This document shows positions 45,366 to 56,164 of a stretch of DNA of 64,000 nucleotides, piece after piece (position 1 is the first letter of the stretch; every line of letters begins with the position of its first letter). Below the pieces are notes generated by a model. It was not told where the DNA came from and ran no database searches. It saw only the letters and a program-made list of their open reading frames with translations. The translations under genes and the position numbers were made by a program. This stretch comes from Gnetum montanum (Eukaryota > Streptophyta > Gnetopsida > Gnetales > Gnetaceae), in the NCBI GenBank assembly GCA_015680685.1, contig MNCI01023402.1:116752-180751 (forward strand). Reading direction: 5' to 3'.

Positions 45366-46790
45366 ATAATATCCTTCTACAAGAGCATGGAGGATATTCA
45401 AAATTGTGGAAACTAGAGATACTCAATAGAGAAGTTTAGATGTGAAAAGAGGAATTTACATATGATTTTAATTGATTTGGAAAAAGTGCAAGATAGAATC
45501 CCCTAAGAGATTATTTGGTGGGCCTTAAAGAGAAAAGATATTCCTATTGAATACATAAAAGCTATTTGAGAGATTATTTGGTAGAATGTTAAAAGAGGAA
45601 GGATATTCCTTTTAGGTATGTAAGGGCTTTCTAAGATATGTATGATGGAGTAACTATTGAAGACATGTATGATGGAGTAACTATTGAAGACATGTATGAT
45701 GGAGTAACAACTTGGGTTCGTACCATTTGTGGAGACTACAAACTTTTTAGTGAAGGTAGGCATATACCAAGGATCTAAGCTCTTATTTGTTCCCCATTAT
45801 TATGTATGAGCTAACTAAAGAAATTCAAAATGATATCCCTTGGTGTATTCTAGTTAAGCAAATCTTGGCTGCAAAAAGGAACACTTGGAGAAACACCCTA
45901 GAATCAATAGGGTTGAGGATTATTAGAAGTAAAATGGAATACATAAGTGCATTTTTAGTGGAAAAAGTAACAATGAGGTGTTAGCCTAGTGATAAGGGTC
46001 TTGGCTTGGTAACCCTAAGTCACAAGTTCGGCTCTACTAGGTAGCACTAAGTTATAACTTAACAAAAATTTTGTAAGAGGAATTCTAAAATAGGTCTAAT
46101 AGATCCAATGGGTCTTAGTGGATGTAACTAAAAAAATTTCAGAATTCTAAACCAAGATATTACTCAAGGGAAGCAATTCATATGCTTGGGATCACTTGTT
46201 CAATTGGATAGTAAGACTAATAGTGATGTGATAAACAAATTTGAGGCAAGATGGATGAAATGACAAGAAGCTACTGGTGTGCTTTGTGTTAGAAGAATCT
46301 TTGCTAGGTTGAAGATAAAGTGCTTCAAAATTGCTATGAAACTTGCAATCCTTTATGGTGCAAAATGTTGGCCTATCAAACAACATTAGGCTCAATGTGT
46401 ACATGTGGCAAAGATGCAATTGCTAAGGTGAATGTTGTGTGTGACTAAGTAAGATCAAATCAACAACTATCTTATTAGGAGAAGTTTAGGATTAGCACCT
46501 ATAGATGAAAAGGTTAAGGAAAGTTATCTTAGATGGTTTGGTCATGTGCTGAGAATACTAGAGAGTACACTTGCTAGAAGAGGTTGCTTTATTAAAGTCA
46601 AAGGGAAACAACAAAGAGGCAGACCTTAACATACATGGTTTGCAAGCACAAAAAGTTAAAAATAAAAGAAAACATATAATATTTGGGCATTAATGCTTAT
46701 TTGACTCTTAATAAAAATGAATGGTGGAAAAAATTTATATAGTTGACCCCATGTAGTTGGCATAATGCTATGATGATGATGATGATGACC
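45366..46790 (+). pseudogene. RTE-type LINE fragment, right part
   Basis: It repeats the 40608-40930 segment in shortened form and then continues: 'MYDGVTTWVRTICGDYKLF', later 'RRSLGLAPIDEKVKESYLRW' and 'FGHVLRILESTLARRGC' (the C-terminal R-W-F-G-H motif of RTE/Jockey-type LINEs). It ends in the GATGATGATGATGATGA microsatellite (about 46771-46788) typical of RTE tails. At 45640-45715 a 32-bp unit (GATGGAGTAACTATTGAAGA...) is present nearly three times. Confidence 0.65.
45970..46070 (+). repeat. tRNA-derived SINE-like unit (family 2)
   Basis: 'GGTGTTAGCCTAGTGATAAG' followed by 'CACAAGTTCGGCTCTA' resembles a pol III A box (TRGCNNAGTGG) and B box (GGTTCGANNCC) at tRNA-like spacing. A second copy lies in reverse at 52965-53040. 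Confidence 0.5.
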
Positions 46791-47019
46791 CCTTGGTATA
46801 TGCTCTTCGTAGATGATATGTGGATGGTATTGTCATCATCATCATCACCATTAGCCTAGCCATATCCTAATTGCATGGGTTTGGCCATATGAGTTTGTTG
46901 ATGCCAAATATGCATTAATACCCAAATCAAATGTTTTCTTTTCCCTAAATGTGAAACTACAATTTGAACACAAGACCTCCTACTTCCTAAGAGGAAGTTT
47001 TAAGCCTCGTTGATTATAG

Positions 47020-47770
47020 ATGATATTGTGTTGGTGGATAAATTTAAGGAAGCTCTAGTTGCAAAAATGGACACTTTGGCGCATTACTCTAGAATAAAAA
47101 GGATTAAGGACTAGTAAAAGTGAAATGCAACATGGAATGCATTTTTAGTGAAAAAGCAAATAAGAAAGATATGGAGATTAGAATTCAAAATCCAGAAGTT
47201 ACAAAAAGTAAGTAATTTGGATACTTGGGATGACTTGTACAAATGGATGGTGAGAGTAACATTGTGATAGACATAGCTGAAGCATGATGGATGAAGTGTG
47301 GAGAAGGTAGTGGTGTGTTGAGTGTTTACTAAGTTGAAGTGATAGTTCTACAAGAGTGCTATCAAACCTCTGATCCTTTATATTACAGAATGTTGGCCTA
47401 TCAAAAAATATCAAGTTCAACACATGCATGTAGTAGTGATGTGTATACTAAGGTGGATGTGTGTCCATAGGAAATATTGAACTGACTCCTTTTTTATTAG
47501 AGGAAGTTTGGGGGTGCCACCCATAGATGACAGTATTAAGGAAAGTCATCTCATATGGTTTGGTTGTGTGTTAAGAATACTAAAGAGTGCATCTCTTAGA
47601 AGAGGTTGTTTTATTAAACTGGAAGAAAAACAATGAAGAGGTGACCAAAACATTCTTGGTTTGCAAGAACAAGGAAAGATACCTAAGATTTGGGTATTAA
47701 TGTTAATTTGGCTCTTAAAAAGAACTGAATAGCAGAAAAGAATTCATATAAACAACTAGGTGGGATTAGG
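47020..47770 (+). pseudogene. Second RTE-type LINE C-terminal fragment
   Basis: This is a diverged copy of 45850-46740. Shared pieces include 'AGTAGTAAAATGGAAT'-like blocks, the 'IIRGSLGVPPID'-like frame around 47500 and the 'RWFGCVLRILKS' motif near 47560. All frames are broken. Confidence 0.55.
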
Positions 47771-49187
47771 TTGAAATAACGATGATTATTTCATCTTGGA
47801 GAGGTAGAAATTTCATTCCATATCAGCGGTTGTACATTCATGAGGTCTCCTAGCAAGCATTTTCTTAATAAATATTTCATATTGAAATGCATGTGATCAA
47901 CTTTTTACAGAATAAATAGTAATGAGATCACATTCAAGTAGAGAAATGGTTCCAAAATTTGTTGAAACTGTTATACAGTTACTCAAAATTACCGAAAGGT
48001 AATTGGTGACCTAAAATTGAAATTATTCAAGGCTTTTAGGCACCTAAGATTGGTATTTAATTGTGATTTTGAAAGCATGACTTTTAGTCAACTAGAAGCC
48101 CTGTGAGATTATAATGTTTTTGAAGTTCAGATACAGCAGGGCATTGTTAAGGCGTTATAGGACCGTGCAAGTATTGCTAGTTAGATTATGATCTGCTTTA
48201 ACATTTTTATGATTGACTTTAAGTGCAATGAATTCCATAGCCTTTTCTTCGGAAAATTCTGTCAATTGTCTAACTATCTTGTACCTACACTTTTGATTTT
48301 GTAGTATCTTTGTAGTTGCGTAGTCTGGCTAAAAGCATATAGGATAGGGGTGTTAGGCTGCCTAGTGGCAACATGAGCAAAAGTATCATGCTGATTTTTT
48401 TATGTTGACAGTGCACTGGCATATGAACTACTGTTTATCTGTATAAATGTAATCATTGTTGTAGAAAATGCACCATTGGACCTAGGGTTATCACCCAGAG
48501 GCTCAATACTCATTCCACCAAGGTGGGTCCCAGAAGGGTTGGTGGGTGAGCAAAAGTGTAATCTTTTAGAGTGGCTAAACCCAGCCTTGAACAAGGTCTT
48601 ATGATATGTTGAAAATTATATATTATAGTTACTGTCCCGTTTTGCATGAGTTGAATGTCTTTGGTTGTTTTCTTTGACTTGTACTTCCACTGGGCGCTTA
48701 GTGCTCAAATGGCTGATCAACATAGCACCGTTTGATTGTGACAGCGAAGGCCTTTTGATATTTCTTGACCAAGAACAGATCTAAAATGTTTACAGATTGA
48801 CACTTGAAGAACGGCTTGGAACTGGAACCGAGCTGTTGTTTTTTGCTTTTAATTTTTAGTTCGTTACGTATATCTACGTTTTATAGGATAACACCTTATT
48901 ATCACACTTCCTGATTTTAGTAGTCTGTACAGCGTTAGATCTATTTTTGCAGTTCTCAGTGTAAATTTTTTCACAGATCAATTTAATGATACATATTATA
49001 CGATTACATGCACAAGCTATTCAAAAAGTTTTACATATGGAATAAGATTCATGCTCAGCATCTAATTTGCTTGCAGACAGCATAGTTGATGATATTATCA
49101 TTTGTACTAATAACAGTGTCAGTAGAGTTTCTGGCATGCATTTAAAATCAAATTACTTGTAGTTTATTAATGCATGTTCCTTTCTAG
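47771..49187. other. INTS9 intron, no gene seen
   Basis: AT-rich, with no recognisable domain, repeat unit or long open frame on either strand. Confidence 0.5.
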
Positions 49188-49239
49188 GTCTAATGGCATT
49201 CATGAATTGATAAAGAAACTCTAGCCGAGACTTGTTCTG
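49188..49239 (+). CDS. INTS9: INTS9 short exon with in-frame TAG
   Basis: After TTTCTAG the exon completes an Arg codon and reads 'SNGIHELIKKL', stop, 'PRLVL', then a good donor GTGAGT in phase 0. In the family this position is 'LQP' (for example V-L-Q-P-K-I-F), so the TAG at 49222-49224 most simply replaces CAG. Confidence 0.75.
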
Positions 49240-49323
49240 GTGAGTTAATCTTTCTCCTGTACTTATTAGCACAATCACATTTGTGGAATGTCTATATTAT
49301 TTATATTGTGTTTTTTGTTTCAG

Positions 49324-49850
49324 CTTCCCAAATCTATTGAGAAATGGGTTTGTATGTGGATTGTGGAAAATCAACTAGTTTATTTTTATTCCAACGGTGA
49401 AACGTTGCAGATACCTAATCAGAAAGACCACATTAAAGTAGCCTGTCTACTGATTTGGCGTTCCATCTTAGACCAAAGCAAGCTGGATCTCTCAAATCTG
49501 TTGCTAATTTTAAAGGAGAGCTTAATGTATCCAAAGGTAACTATTTATTGAGATCATCTGCTGCATCAGGTGAATTACCATTTTCCACTCTGCATGTTGG
49601 AGGAGATCCAAATGCCTTGTTGATGGCACTAGGAAACAAGGGAATTTGTGGGTCAATTGAGCCTGATGTTGGAGAGGGGATTAAAAATAATGAAGATAGA
49701 GTTCAGTTCACTATAAAAGTCACTTCACCATCAAGTGCTTTAATTGAGATCAGAGGTTCTCATGCATTAATTAAAGCAAACAGTTTTGATACATGCGCTT
49801 ATCTTTCCAGGGCTGTGTGTCATATTAAGTATGATGGGCAGCACAGATGA
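49324..49850 (+). CDS. INTS9: INTS9 terminal exon with one-base frame slip
   Basis: After TTTCAG: 'LPKSIEKWVCMWIVENQLVY' and 'NGETLQIPNQKDHIKVA' in one frame (codons from 49324). From 49446 the second frame continues 'STDLAFHLRPKQAGSLKSVA' and on to '...YDGQHR' and TGA at 49848. Joining them needs one extra base between 49443 and 49446. The downstream part ('LHVGGDPNALLMALGNKGI', 'ALIEIRGSHALI') matches the C-terminal region of plant INTS9, which pairs with INTS11. Confidence 0.82.
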
Positions 49851-50217
49851 ATGTTCATGTATTATATTTATTTTCATTTCGATTAAATTCAAATAAACTA
49901 AACCATCTTCTGATTGAATTCAGATTGTGCATATGTCGAATGAAAATTTGAGAAACCTGAATCGGAAATCATGACATCCCAATGTTTTGAGTCAAGCGTA
50001 TCTTGTATTTGTCAAGTGAGATTCTCATTATAATCAAAGGTTACTCCAGTTATGTGAAAAAAAAAAAATGCAACTCTTAACAAAATGGGGTTTTCAAACC
50101 AACCAAAATTGGACTTTTGCACATTTTTGTCGTTTAATATGGACATCCTTCTTGGTTGTTGAAACAATCGTCAAGGTTACAATATGTTTTGGATTGTATG
50201 TGTTATCAAATTTTATG

Positions 50218-50760
50218 CTACATGTCTTCAGGAAAGTATTTTGCCAAGGCTTCAATTGCTGCTGGAAATGTGGTAGCATTTTCCTCATCTATGAAAGTTG
50301 TCATGGAGATAACCTTAAAGCCAACGCGACTCTCATGTTCCTTTAAAGTAGTCTCTCGCTCAGATAAGAGAAGCATGACTGTGAACATCCTTCTTGATCT
50401 GAACATCATTACTTCTTGGAGTTGATCAAATGTTCTTGGCCCCATCAAACTTGATTTTAGTATCAAAATTTCAAGGTCTGCCAAATATCACAGCGACGCA
50501 ATTTATGGAAGGACATCACACATGACCTTGTTAAGAATCAATCTTGAAATTAAGAACACATTGATATCTCACCTCTTGGAAATGTCTCTTGAGAGCCGAT
50601 GCTATTTGTATGGCCCGGGGTAAAGCATCATTAATTCCAATCTAACCAGTCTTAAAAGAAATGACATTCTCTTATGCAACAGTAATGCTAGATAGAGCTT
50701 TCTTGATGGATGATTCATTGGGTAAATTATAGGAAAAGGAAATCGTGATCTTTGATGAAA
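50218..50760 (-). pseudogene. Coding-like remnant, unrecognised
   Basis: Two minus-strand frames look protein-like: 'IGINDALPRAIQIASALKRH' then 'FQEVRYQCVLNFKI' (about 50640-50540), and 88 codons at 50484-50218 ('MGPRTFDQLQEVMMFRSRRM', 'FPAAIEALAKYFPEDM'). A TAG stands before IGIND where Gln would fit. I do not recognise a family. It may be a fragment of a host gene or of a transposon. Confidence 0.3.
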
Positions 50761-51844
50761 TTGGTTTTCCATTGAAGAATAATAATTAGTCTAACATCTA
50801 TAGCTTGTACACTATTTCTTTGCAAAATATTTGGGATTACACTAGATTTCATCCACTATAATTGATTTTTCAAGGATCATAAAAACTAAATAACGTTATG
50901 TTTTAAAGACTAGTTAAGATGTAGCAAGTACTTAGTTTTAAAATAGTAAAAATGGTTATGATGTGGAGCCTACCTCAATAAACCTCAAAAGAACTTGTTG
51001 CACATGTTTCTTAAGCAAATTCAGCTGAGAAAACAATAACAACACAATGAAATGGAGAAAATCTCCTTTTTGAGAAAAAAAAAAAAAACTTTCAAAATGT
51101 AGAGAAAGACATCAAGATTAGAGCCAAGCTCAACTCACACCTTTCCCAAGGATTTTGAGGCTATACATATCCCTCAATTGCTCATTTTTGGAGCATAAGC
51201 TCAAGTCAAGACACTGATAAGAGATTTTTTCAACCTCTTTCAAGTGCTCTCCTTTGCCTCACTCAAATTCCTTTGCACAAGTGCTTTCCTTGAGACTAAC
51301 CTTTTCTTCCTTCAGATTAGCTTGCCCAAACTTAGGCCTTTGATGCCTTTTTATAGTTTCTTAGTATAACCTTTTGTCTATCGTGGTGTCCAAAATCCAA
51401 ATTAATAATTGTGGGAGTTTGCCAAGTCTTGTGGTGTAGGCATCTATCTTGCAATGGTAAGGCTAAAAATAAAGATGGACACCTTCAAACAAGTCCCCAT
51501 TGACCTTGGAATCCTTGAACTCATCAAAATAGACTCTAGACACCTCCAAATATGCAAAAAACATAAGGAATCATCACAAACAAGGCCCACATAAGAAAAC
51601 GTACACACAAAATACCTTGAGAATTAGTTAGTTGCTTATAGGAAAAAGACAAAAACAAAAGAAAAATAAAAAAAGGGTTTAAGCAAATTAAAAATAATAG
51701 CATAATCATATTTTAGTCATAATTAAATTTTTAACTTCTAATATATAAGACAATGAACATCTAAATAAACATAGAAGATGTGAAGTACTAAGAAAAAAGA
51801 TTAACCTAAGTATGATGTGAGGTAATATTGTATGTGGTATGTAA

Positions 51845-52035
51845 GGGTGGCCAATGTCACACTTTAGACATTCTTATATTCTTTTATAATTTTTCTAATG
51901 TGTTCAAGTGCTAATGATTGGTGGCTCATGTGGTTAGCTCAATGTCTTGCTAAGTAAGATGTTGTCAATTCAAAACATACTTAAGGCATGGTTATATTCC
52001 TATCTAATTTTTCTAATGTATGACGTTGCCTATAT
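51845..52035 (+). repeat. SINE-like units (family 1), one partial and one fuller copy
   Basis: The tail 'TTCTTATATTCTTTTATAAT' at about 51870-51905 is followed by a fuller copy: head 'GGTGGCTCATGTGGTTAGCT' then 'CAATTCAAAACATACTTAAG' and the same AT-rich tail. It corresponds to the unit at 37155-37310. Confidence 0.45.
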
Positions 52036-52309
52036 ATCTTGAGGCATAATTTTTTTAACTTCTAAAATTTTAGGAGTTAAAAATTTTATGTAGATTGCAT
52101 GCAGTTAAAAAGTTTTAGAAGTTAAAAAAATTATGTAGATCGTATGAAGTAGCTAAAGCAAATAGGCAGAGACAGAACCAAATACAGAAATGTAAAAAGA
52201 GCAAAGAAATTGCAAAAAATGGAGGAAGCTACTCATCGAATTTGAAAAACATTGTAACATACTTTCATTAAACATAATAGTATGTTAGATGAGCATACTG
52301 ATTGGATTT

Positions 52310-52830
52310 GAAATTGTGACTTGCAATATGTTAGTTACAATGAAGGTTGTAGTTTTTGGATTTGAAACCAAAACTTGTCAATATGTTAGTTATAATGAAG
52401 GATGTAGCTATAAGAAAAATAATAACTATATGTGGCTATTGTAGGAGGGGTGTCAAAACCTAAATTAGATGGCTACATGAATCCCTAGGACATATAGCCA
52501 ACATAAATTTTGGTTATTGTAGTTGGCATTGTATCATGTTATAGTTTGTTACTTACCACTTGCATTGTATTTTGTTGAAGTGTAGTTACAATTTAGCAAT
52601 GAAGCTTGTAGTTATTAGAACAAATAATTATTATATGTAGGTGCCAGAGGAGGGGTGTCAAAACCTAAATTAGATGCTTGTATTTGTAGGGCATATAGCC
52701 AACATAAACTTTGGTTACTATAGTTGGCATTGTATCATGTTATAGTTTGTGACTTATTGTATCTTGTTGAAGTGTAGTTACAATTTACCACTTGCATTGT
52801 ATTTTGTTGACGTGTAGTTACAATGAAATT
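52310..52830. repeat. Diverged tandem repeat, period about 190-200 bp
   Basis: The block 'GGAGGGGTGTCAAAACCTAA' to 'GGCATTGTATCATGTTATAG' occurs at 52446 and 52651, with partial flanking copies sharing 'GTAGTTACAAT' and 'GCATTGTATTTTGTTGA'. Confidence 0.65.
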
Positions 52831-52964
52831 ATTTTTAATTTTGACACCTCTTAGGTTATTACTTGTACTTGATAAATTCTTTAGGTGTTGTTCTTGCAGA
52901 TTCTGCTAATATTACTTAGAAAATTGTTTGGTTTGGGTTATATGTTACCTAATGAATTTTGACA

Positions 52965-53040
52965 TGCATGTTGGGCCCATCATTCAAACTTGTGACTTGA
53001 GATTACTAGGCCAAGACTTATACCACTAGGCTAACACCTG
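52965..53040 (-). repeat. tRNA-derived SINE-like unit (family 2), reverse
   Basis: The minus strand reads GGTGTTAGCCTAGTGGTATA, then 'CAAGTCACAAGTTTGAATGA'. This is the same head as at 45970 with a better A-box match. Confidence 0.5.
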
Positions 53041-53284
53041 ATTTTTCTATTGTATTTTTGATTCTGTCCAAATTTGAGGCATAAACTTCATGATATCTAT
53101 GAATCCACCAACTTAATATCTTGAAAGATTATATATATATATATATATTCACAAAATCGAACATGCCCTGAAGTTATAATATTAACGATATATCCTATAC
53201 ATCGTGGAATGTACTCATGCTAATTCTTCAGTTCTAGACACCCATCTGTAGATCCTTCCTCGACGAGAATCATTTTATTTTATT

Positions 53285-53824
53285 TTATCTCTGAACCACG
53301 AATACATTTACACTCAAATCATTGTCCATCAGCTTCCTTAGCAATTCTTTATTGACTATAGTTGCTCCAACTTCCAATATAGCCAATACGTAGATGTCTA
53401 CAATTGGTGCTCTCAAATATTGATGTGGCAGGTTGGTGGTTCTCCTTGGCTCTCCCCATGGTTCGGGCGCCATGGAACACTTTGAGGTGCCCTCGGGTGA
53501 CTCTCAACTCAACCTTCACTTAGCCATACCAAGCTAGCAACAAGACACCCTTCTGTTGTAACGCTCTTCTAAGTCCTCTTCATTCCACCCTCACCACGGA
53601 GAACTTCATGGCCCTGATTCTATGGCAGTCATAGATATGTAGGCAGCCAAGATTGGATAGTTTTGGTGTGGTGCTAGGCCACACCTTGTACCAGATCATG
53701 AGGGATCTGAGGGGTGAGGCACCTTCCCTTGTACCGATGTTGTCTACAAGGTTGTTTGTGTGCTTGTTTGCATGATCCTCGTTTTGGAGTTGGTTACCCT
53801 CCGTGAGGTGCATTGCCATATATG
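53285..53824 (-). pseudogene. Coding-like remnant, part 1 (split by miniature LTR element)
   Basis: On the minus strand, 'MIWYKVWPSTTPKLSNLGCL' and 'HIYDCHRIRAMKFSVVRVE' (53700-53580) follow 'MAMHLTEGNQLQNEDHANKH'. Rejoining across the LTR insertion (53824 to 55704) keeps the minus-strand sequence continuous with the open stretch at 55730-55996. 'LSNLGCLHIYDC' is faintly leucine-rich-repeat-like. I cannot name it. Confidence 0.25.
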
Positions 53825-54561
53825 TGTTGGTACCAACACGCCCATGCTTGGCATGGGGCCTTTGTTTTTTTTTTTAAAAAAAAAAAAGAAGAAAGAAGAA
53901 TAAAAAAAATAAAAAATAAAAAATAAAAAAAAGATGGGTTACCCTAACCCTAAAATTAGCTATAAAAATCCATCAAGGTGATGGAGTTGAGGGAGAGGAG
54001 GAGGAGAAGTCAGGCCAGGAAGCCCTAGGCCAGTGAGGCCAGAGCCGTGAAGCCATGGACTGAACCTCCTCTTTCTCTCGGTGGTTGGCAGTGTGTGCGG
54101 CAACAACGGTTGGCGGTTCGCAGGGCATTGGTGATGTTTGATCGCAACTACACATGATTCTTGCGGCAACACAACCATGCATCCTGTTGGTGGATCTTCT
54201 CTCTATCTTCTTTTATTTCAGCAAATGGCATGTGGTGGACAGTGGATTTGTGCATGATGTTTATGCAATTGGCGGTCCGCAGGGCATTGGTGATGTTTGA
54301 TCGCAACTACACATGATTCTTGTGGCAACACAACCATGCATCCTGTCGGTGGTTCCTGTTTCTCTCTCCTTTAGTTTTTTTTTTTATGTTTTATCTCTCT
54401 CTATGTTTTCTATCTCTCTATCTCTCTATCACTTGGTCACATGGCTCTTTCCAGCTGAGACTATTCCCGGGTTTCCATACCCATACAGGAGATGCCCTAG
54501 GCTATAGTCTGATCAAACGAGTTTTTCCGGTGTTGGCATGACCAAAATTTATGCATCAACA
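53825..54561 (+). repeat. LTR1 of miniature element, two 159-bp tandem units
   Basis: TATA-like CTATAAAAATCC lies near 53961-53972. Tandem units starting 'TTGGCGGTTCGCAGGGCATT' occur at about 54110 and 54270. Near the 3' end, GAGACTATTCCCGGGT with its partner GGCTATAGTCT can form a hairpin. Confidence 0.88.
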
Positions 54562-54669
54562 CCTTATTGGCGCTAGAAGGAGGGCCTGAATTAACCATTT
54601 TTTTCTCTTTTCCTTTTCGGTTGGGGGCTTCTCCTAACCATTTTTTTTCCTTTTCGGTTGGAGGCTAAG

Positions 54670-55698
54670 TGTTGGTACCAACACGCCCATGCTTGGCATG
54701 GGACCTTTGTTTTCTTTTTTTAAAAAAGAAGAAGAAAGAAGAATAAAAAAAATAAAAAATAAAAAATAGAAAAAAGATGGGTTACCCTAACCTTAAAATT
54801 AGCTATAAAAATCCATCAAGGTGATGGAGTTGAGGGAGAGGAGGAGGAGAAGTCAGGCCAGGAAGCCCTAGGCTAGTGAAGCCAGAGCCGTGAAGTCATG
54901 GACTGAATCTCCTCTTTCTCTCGATGGTTGTGTGCGGCAACAACGGTTGGTGGTTCACAGGGCATTGGTGATGTTTGATCACAACTACACATGATTCTTG
55001 CGACAACACAACCATGCATCCTGTTGGTGGATCTTCTCTCTATCTTCTTTTATTTCAGCAAATGGCATGTAGTGGACGGTGGATTTGTGCATAATGTTTA
55101 TGCAGTTGGTGGTTCGCAGGGTATTGGTGATGTTTGATTGCAACTACACATGATTCTTGCGGCAACACAACCATGCATCCTGTCGGTGGATCTTCTCTCT
55201 ATCTTCTTTTATTTCAGCAAATGACATGTGGTGGATGATGGATTTGTGCATGATGTTTATGCAGTTGGCGGTTCGCAGGGCATTGGTGATGTTTGATCGC
55301 AACTACACATGATTCTTGCGGCAACACAACCATGCATCCTGTTGGTGGATCTTCTCTTTATCTTCTTTTATTTCAGCAAATGGCATGTGGTGGACGGTGG
55401 ATTTGTGCATGATGTTTATGCAGTTGGCGGTCTGCAGGGCATTGGTGATGTTTGATCGCAACTACACATGATTCTTGTGGCAACACAACCATGCATCCTG
55501 TCGTTCCTGTTTCTTTCTCCTTTAGTTTTTTTTTAATGTTTTATCTCTCTCTATGTTTTCTATCTCTCTATCTCTCTATCACTTGGTCCAGCTGAGACTA
55601 TTCCTGGGTTTCTGTACCCATACAGGAGATGCCCTAGGCTATAGTCTCATCAAACGAGTTTTTCCGGTGTTGGCATGACCAAAATTTATGCATCAACA
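54670..55698 (+). repeat. LTR2 of miniature element, four 159-bp tandem units
   Basis: Same layout as LTR1, but the 159-bp unit starts at about 54948, 55107, 55266 and 55425. The two extra units account for its being 292 bp longer than LTR1, minus small indels. Confidence 0.88.
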
Positions 55699-55703
55699 AT
55701 ATG

Positions 55704-55996
55704 GTAAGAAGCTGTGATTCTGCTTACATTCACTCTAGAGTTGCTCGCTTGCTTGAGACGTATTCCCCAGGTCTTCCCCTCCAAATCCAGTGGATCTTAG
55801 TGAATTCCTTGGGTGCTGGACAATGTCGGTTTACAAATACCCTGCTGTTACTGCTACTGCATATGTCTGCGTAGTCCAATTCTACCACGTTCACATAACT
55901 AGAAATATATATGCCTTGTCCGATTAGCACAAGCCCAGAAGGTTCTCTTGTGTGCTGGCTCTCTTTTTTCTTGTGGGAGGGCGAAGCAGTTCTCAC
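55704..55996 (-). pseudogene. Coding-like remnant, part 2
   Basis: The minus-strand open stretch includes 'RVFVNRHCPAPKEFTKIHWI' and 'RGRPGEYVSSKRATLE'. It would precede the 53824-53285 remnant if the LTR element is taken out. The protein is not recognised. It also overlaps the upstream region of the PLAT gene on the other strand. Confidence 0.25.
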
Positions 55997-56164
55997 TTTA
56001 TCGTTGTTATCGTCACATTTGTTGCATGATCCTCCCTACTGTATCTCCACTCCACTAAACCCTTGCTGTTGGTTCTACAAAAAACGTCTGGGCGAGCGAG
56101 GAAAAACAGATCAAATCGGCAAGCTTAAGCTGAACCTTCGACTGCGAGCGATCGAACCAGAATA

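Larger units (their letters stand above)
40945..45366 (+). mobile_element. 5'-truncated L1-type LINE with ORF2 and an unusual 3' ORF
   Basis: It begins inside the endonuclease, contains the complete reverse transcriptase and C-terminal zinc-finger region, then a third ORF, and ends in an A-rich tail (45347-45366). 'AAAATAATATCCATCT' before the element and 'AAAATAATATCCTTCT' after the tail look like a target-site duplication with one mismatch. GC content is far above the flanks, and G/C homopolymers of 7-12 bases are frequent, with CpG retained. It is younger than the RTE LINE it interrupts. Confidence 0.82.
28501..49850 (+). pseudogene. INTS9: Integrator complex subunit 9 (INTS9) locus, degraded
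   Basis: Seven exon-like blocks in correct order and phase encode parts of INTS9, the inactive metallo-beta-lactamase/beta-CASP partner of the INTS11 endonuclease in the nuclear Integrator complex. The blocks are 28501-28866, 29499-29713, 30513-30777, 39311-39431, 39583-39668, 49188-49239 and 49324-49850. The exons between 'GHAMHLDIHSLMDADG' and 'DVWQEPCIVFAAHWSL', which should encode about 100-150 residues of the lactamase/beta-CASP region, were not found; a pararetrovirus occupies that place. There is also an in-frame TAG at 49222 and a one-base frame slip near 49444. Together these argue for a pseudogene or broken duplicate. An assembly error could explain the slip but not all three. Confidence 0.8.
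49851..53284. other. Downstream of INTS9: repeats, no intact gene
   Basis: Contains a minus-strand coding-like remnant (50218-50760), SINE-like units (51845-52035 plus; 52965-53040 minus), a diverged tandem repeat of about 190-200 bp period (52310-52830) and a (TA)n tract at 53131-53150. Nothing else is recognisable. Confidence 0.5.
53825..55698 (+). mobile_element. Miniature LTR element (TRIM-like), LTRs almost back to back
   Basis: LTR1 is 53825-54561 and LTR2 is 54670-55698. Both begin TGTTGGTACCAACACGCCC and end ATTTATGCATCAACA, with only 108 bp between. That interior starts with a primer-like site TTGGCGCTAGAAGGAGGG (54567-54584) and ends with a purine-rich GGTTGGAGGCTAAG before LTR2. 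An exact 5-bp duplication ATATG flanks the whole (53820-53824 and 55699-55703). It has no coding capacity, so it must be mobilised in trans, plausibly by relatives of the gag element at 60358. Confidence 0.9.

Noticed and set aside
53131-53150. (TA)n tract as a possible promoter element
   Set aside because: Simple repeat with no supporting gene start nearby.
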